Assembly: GCA_002729415.1 (NCBI GenBank) | Contig: PBXZ01000190.1 | Span: 1 to 7,425 of the forward strand | Length of the DNA stretch: 7,425 nt | Source: UBA9662 sp002729415 | GTDB lineage: Bacteria; Poribacteria; WGA-4E; UBA9662 | Direction of reading: 5' to 3' | Shown here: positions 6,114 to 7,425 of the stretch, in pieces | Position numbering within the stretch: the first letter of the stretch is position 1 | How the letters are laid out: every line of letters starts with the position of its first letter | Made by a program: the position numbers and the translations under genes | The notes under the pieces: model-generated | Told to the model about the DNA's origin: nothing | The model's database searches: none | The model's input: the letters and a program-made list of their open reading frames with translations, nothing else

Positions 6114-6423
6114 TTAGTAGCTGTTGTTTTGTGCTGGAAAATTATCCGACGTATTGTATATACNGCTGTCAGTATATTTTTGTTGGGAGTAACATTCTTT
6201 GATTGCTTTCAGTGTTTCTGATGTGCCTGTCTTCTCTAATGTCTGTGCCGAAGCATCACGAACAGATCCATTCTGATCCTATAATGCTTACATCAGAGTA
6301 GACACCGTAGTTTCTTTTTCTATCTCACTTAATACCCTTGCCGCATTCACACGATCAATTCAAAACACTCAGTACCTATGCAAAAACTTCAAGTAAACTT
6401 GTCACCATCGTTGGAGTTATAGC
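6114..6423 (-). pseudogene. Decayed HEAT-repeat (PBS-lyase-like) gene remnant
   Basis: Read on the minus strand, 6356-6291 gives RVNAARVLSEIEKETTVSTLM, then a TAA (6290-6288), Ala-Leu, a TAG (6281-6279), and then DQNGSVRDASAQTLEKTGTSE onward to a TAA at 6116-6114. With the two stops ignored, this is the HEAT pattern: R..AA..L..I....V..L..AL.D....VR.A.A..L...G. Further upstream, in another frame, TPTMVTSLLEVFA resembles the first helix of a preceding HEAT unit, which implies an added frameshift near 6357-6378. So there are at least two in-frame stops and probably one frameshift, with no intact start. HEAT repeats are protein-binding solenoids. The remnant seems to be the 3' end of a once longer gene whose 5' part is gone. 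N at 6164 lies inside it. Confidence rests on the pattern, not on a database match. Confidence 0.6.
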
Positions 6424-6605
6424 CTGTATACCATTCATCATTAATGTTTACTGGTTTGTCTGAGCACATTATTATCCTGAAACAATCTACCCCTAATCAT
6501 TGAAAAGTTTCAACTAGTTCCATTGATATGAAAAAGAAGAATACTTCCAAATTCGGTAGAGCTGGAAAGGTTCAGGATCAGTTTGTAAACGGTTTTAGTG
6601 ACGCC
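6424..6605. other. Short gene-free gap between HEAT remnant and dehydrogenase
   Basis: These 182 AT-rich bases hold no supported gene and no convincing terminator for the dehydrogenase. A plus-strand 61-codon frame at 6528-6713 runs antisense into the dehydrogenase 3' end. It lacks a ribosome site and family features, so I do not call it. Confidence 0.4.
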
Positions 6606-7425
6606 TTAATTCTCCCATTCAAAGATCACTTTACCTGTTTCTCCCTGATCGAAAGTAGAAAAGGCTTCAACTGCCTGTTCAATTTTGTAGCGATGGGTTA
6701 CGATGTCATCTAGCGGTACTGGCTGTCGGCCTAAAAAGTTGACAGCTTCAAAGTAGTGTCTGACTGAGTAGACGGAATTGGCCCTGAGGGTTAGATCTTT
6801 TCCCAGCACATCACCAAAATTAACAGTGATGTGTGGATGACCACCGCCCACATAGACAACGGTTGCCCCTCGACTAGCCACTGCGGCTGCCTGTTTCCGT
6901 GCTACAGGTGAGCCAGAACACTCTATTACACCACCACATCCTTTCCCGCCGCTCAACTCCTTTATTACTGTTACGGGGTCATCCTCCTGAGCATTGATAA
7001 TATCCCCCTGACCGATGACCCGCTGGGCCAATTTAATGCGGTAAGGTTGTATCTCGACTCCAATTCCCCGGTACCCCATGCCCATCCCTATCAGCAAAGC
7101 CGCTAAACCGACCGGGCCTAGACCAAAGATGACTAGCGTATCACCCGAATGGGCTGGAATCTTACTGAGCGCAGAAAAGGCAGTTCCGGCCGTACAAGCC
7201 AGTTGAGTACCAACGGCAAATGAAATGTCGTCTGGTAATGGCAGGCAATGGCGGGCGTCGGCCAACATATAATCGGCGTGTGACCCATCTCGTGTGCGGC
7301 CAAAAGCACCGCTAGCATAACAGAAAGCATCATTGCCCGACATACAGTCGGCACAACGACCACATCCCACTCGATGGTAAACGGCGATACGATCACCGAC
7401 CGAAATGTGTTCGACATTTAATCCC
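6606..7425 (-). CDS. Zinc-dependent medium-chain alcohol dehydrogenase-type enzyme, N-terminus outside window
   Basis: The frame is open from the window edge to a TAA at 6608-6606 and encodes 272 residues. The family is normally about 330-350, so roughly the first 70, including the catalytic Cys and the GHE zinc motif, lie beyond the window. The visible part opens with GLNVEHISVGDRIAVYHR. The structural zinc site C-x2-C-x2-C-x7-C follows (CGRCADCMSGNDAFC). The Rossmann fold then has GLGPVG and a strand ending GVEIQP; its acidic Glu suggests NAD rather than NADP. VIECSG and VVYVGGGHP complete the cofactor domain, and GKVIFEWEN is the C-terminus. Such enzymes oxidise alcohols or polyols, as in the threonine and sorbitol dehydrogenase groups; the substrate cannot be told. 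A GTG at 7370 could pose as a start, but it lies inside the zinc-binding lobe and the upstream codons fit the family. The gene converges toward the FG-GAP gene. Confidence 0.92.
   Translation of the reverse strand, partial: GLNVEHISVGDRIAVYHRVGCGRCADCMSGNDAFCYASGAFGRTRDGSHADYMLADARHCLPLPDDISFAVGTQLACTAGTAFSALSKIPAHSGDTLVIFGLGPVGLAALLIGMGMGYRGIGVEIQPYRIKLAQRVIGQGDIINAQEDDPVTVIKELSGGKGCGGVIECSGSPVARKQAAAVASRGATVVYVGGGHPHITVNFGDVLGKDLTLRANSVYSVRHYFEAVNFLGRQPVPLDDIVTHRYKIEQAVEAFSTFDQGETGKVIFEWEN

Noticed and set aside
6528..6713. 61-codon plus-strand ORF starting MKKKN
   Set aside because: It runs antisense into the dehydrogenase C-terminus, with no ribosome site and no family signal.

Overview
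The window looks like a metagenome or single-cell assembly fragment from an uncultured bacterium. It carries scattered N bases, moderate base composition and Gram-negative-type signal peptides. Its protein families are TPR, Laminin_G_3 (LamG), FG-GAP/VCBS with ASPIC/UnbV, ankyrin, HEAT, and a zinc-dependent medium-chain dehydrogenase. This mix is typical of repeat-rich symbiont lineages such as the sponge-associated Candidatus Poribacteria. That placement is inference from style and family content; no marker gene is present.

Layout. (1) 1-873, minus strand: an exported or membrane-anchored TPR protein, cut off at the window edge. (2) 874-1256: a divergent intergenic region with overlapping inverted repeats. 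(3) 1257-2075 and 2213-3028, plus strand: two tandem paralogous exported LamG proteins, closed by a good intrinsic terminator at 3049-3090. (4) 3091-3449: a gap holding an unexplained minus-strand open frame and a strong Shine-Dalgarno sequence that belongs to the next gene. (5) 3450-5765, plus strand: a large exported protein with seven FG-GAP-like calcium loops, an ASPIC/UnbV domain and a C-terminal ankyrin array. (6) 5766-6605: mostly non-coding, but holding the decayed remnant of a HEAT-repeat gene on the minus strand. (7) 6606-7425, minus strand: the C-terminal four fifths of a zinc-dependent alcohol dehydrogenase-type enzyme.

How the genes may work together. Apart from the dehydrogenase, every gene encodes an exported or repeat scaffold for protein or glycan contact: TPR, LamG twice, FG-GAP/ASPIC plus ankyrin, and dead HEAT. 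No metabolic pathway links them. The simplest reading is an accessory locus of surface or periplasmic interaction proteins that is actively duplicating and decaying. Signs of this are the tandem LamG paralogs, the near-identical adjacent TPR units, the HEAT pseudogene, and the N bases clustered in the most conserved stretch of the second LamG gene. The most notable objects are the FG-GAP/ASPIC-ankyrin fusion with its missing conventional start codon, and the C-terminal tail shared by the two LamG proteins. I found no RNA genes, CRISPR array, insertion sequence or phage module.
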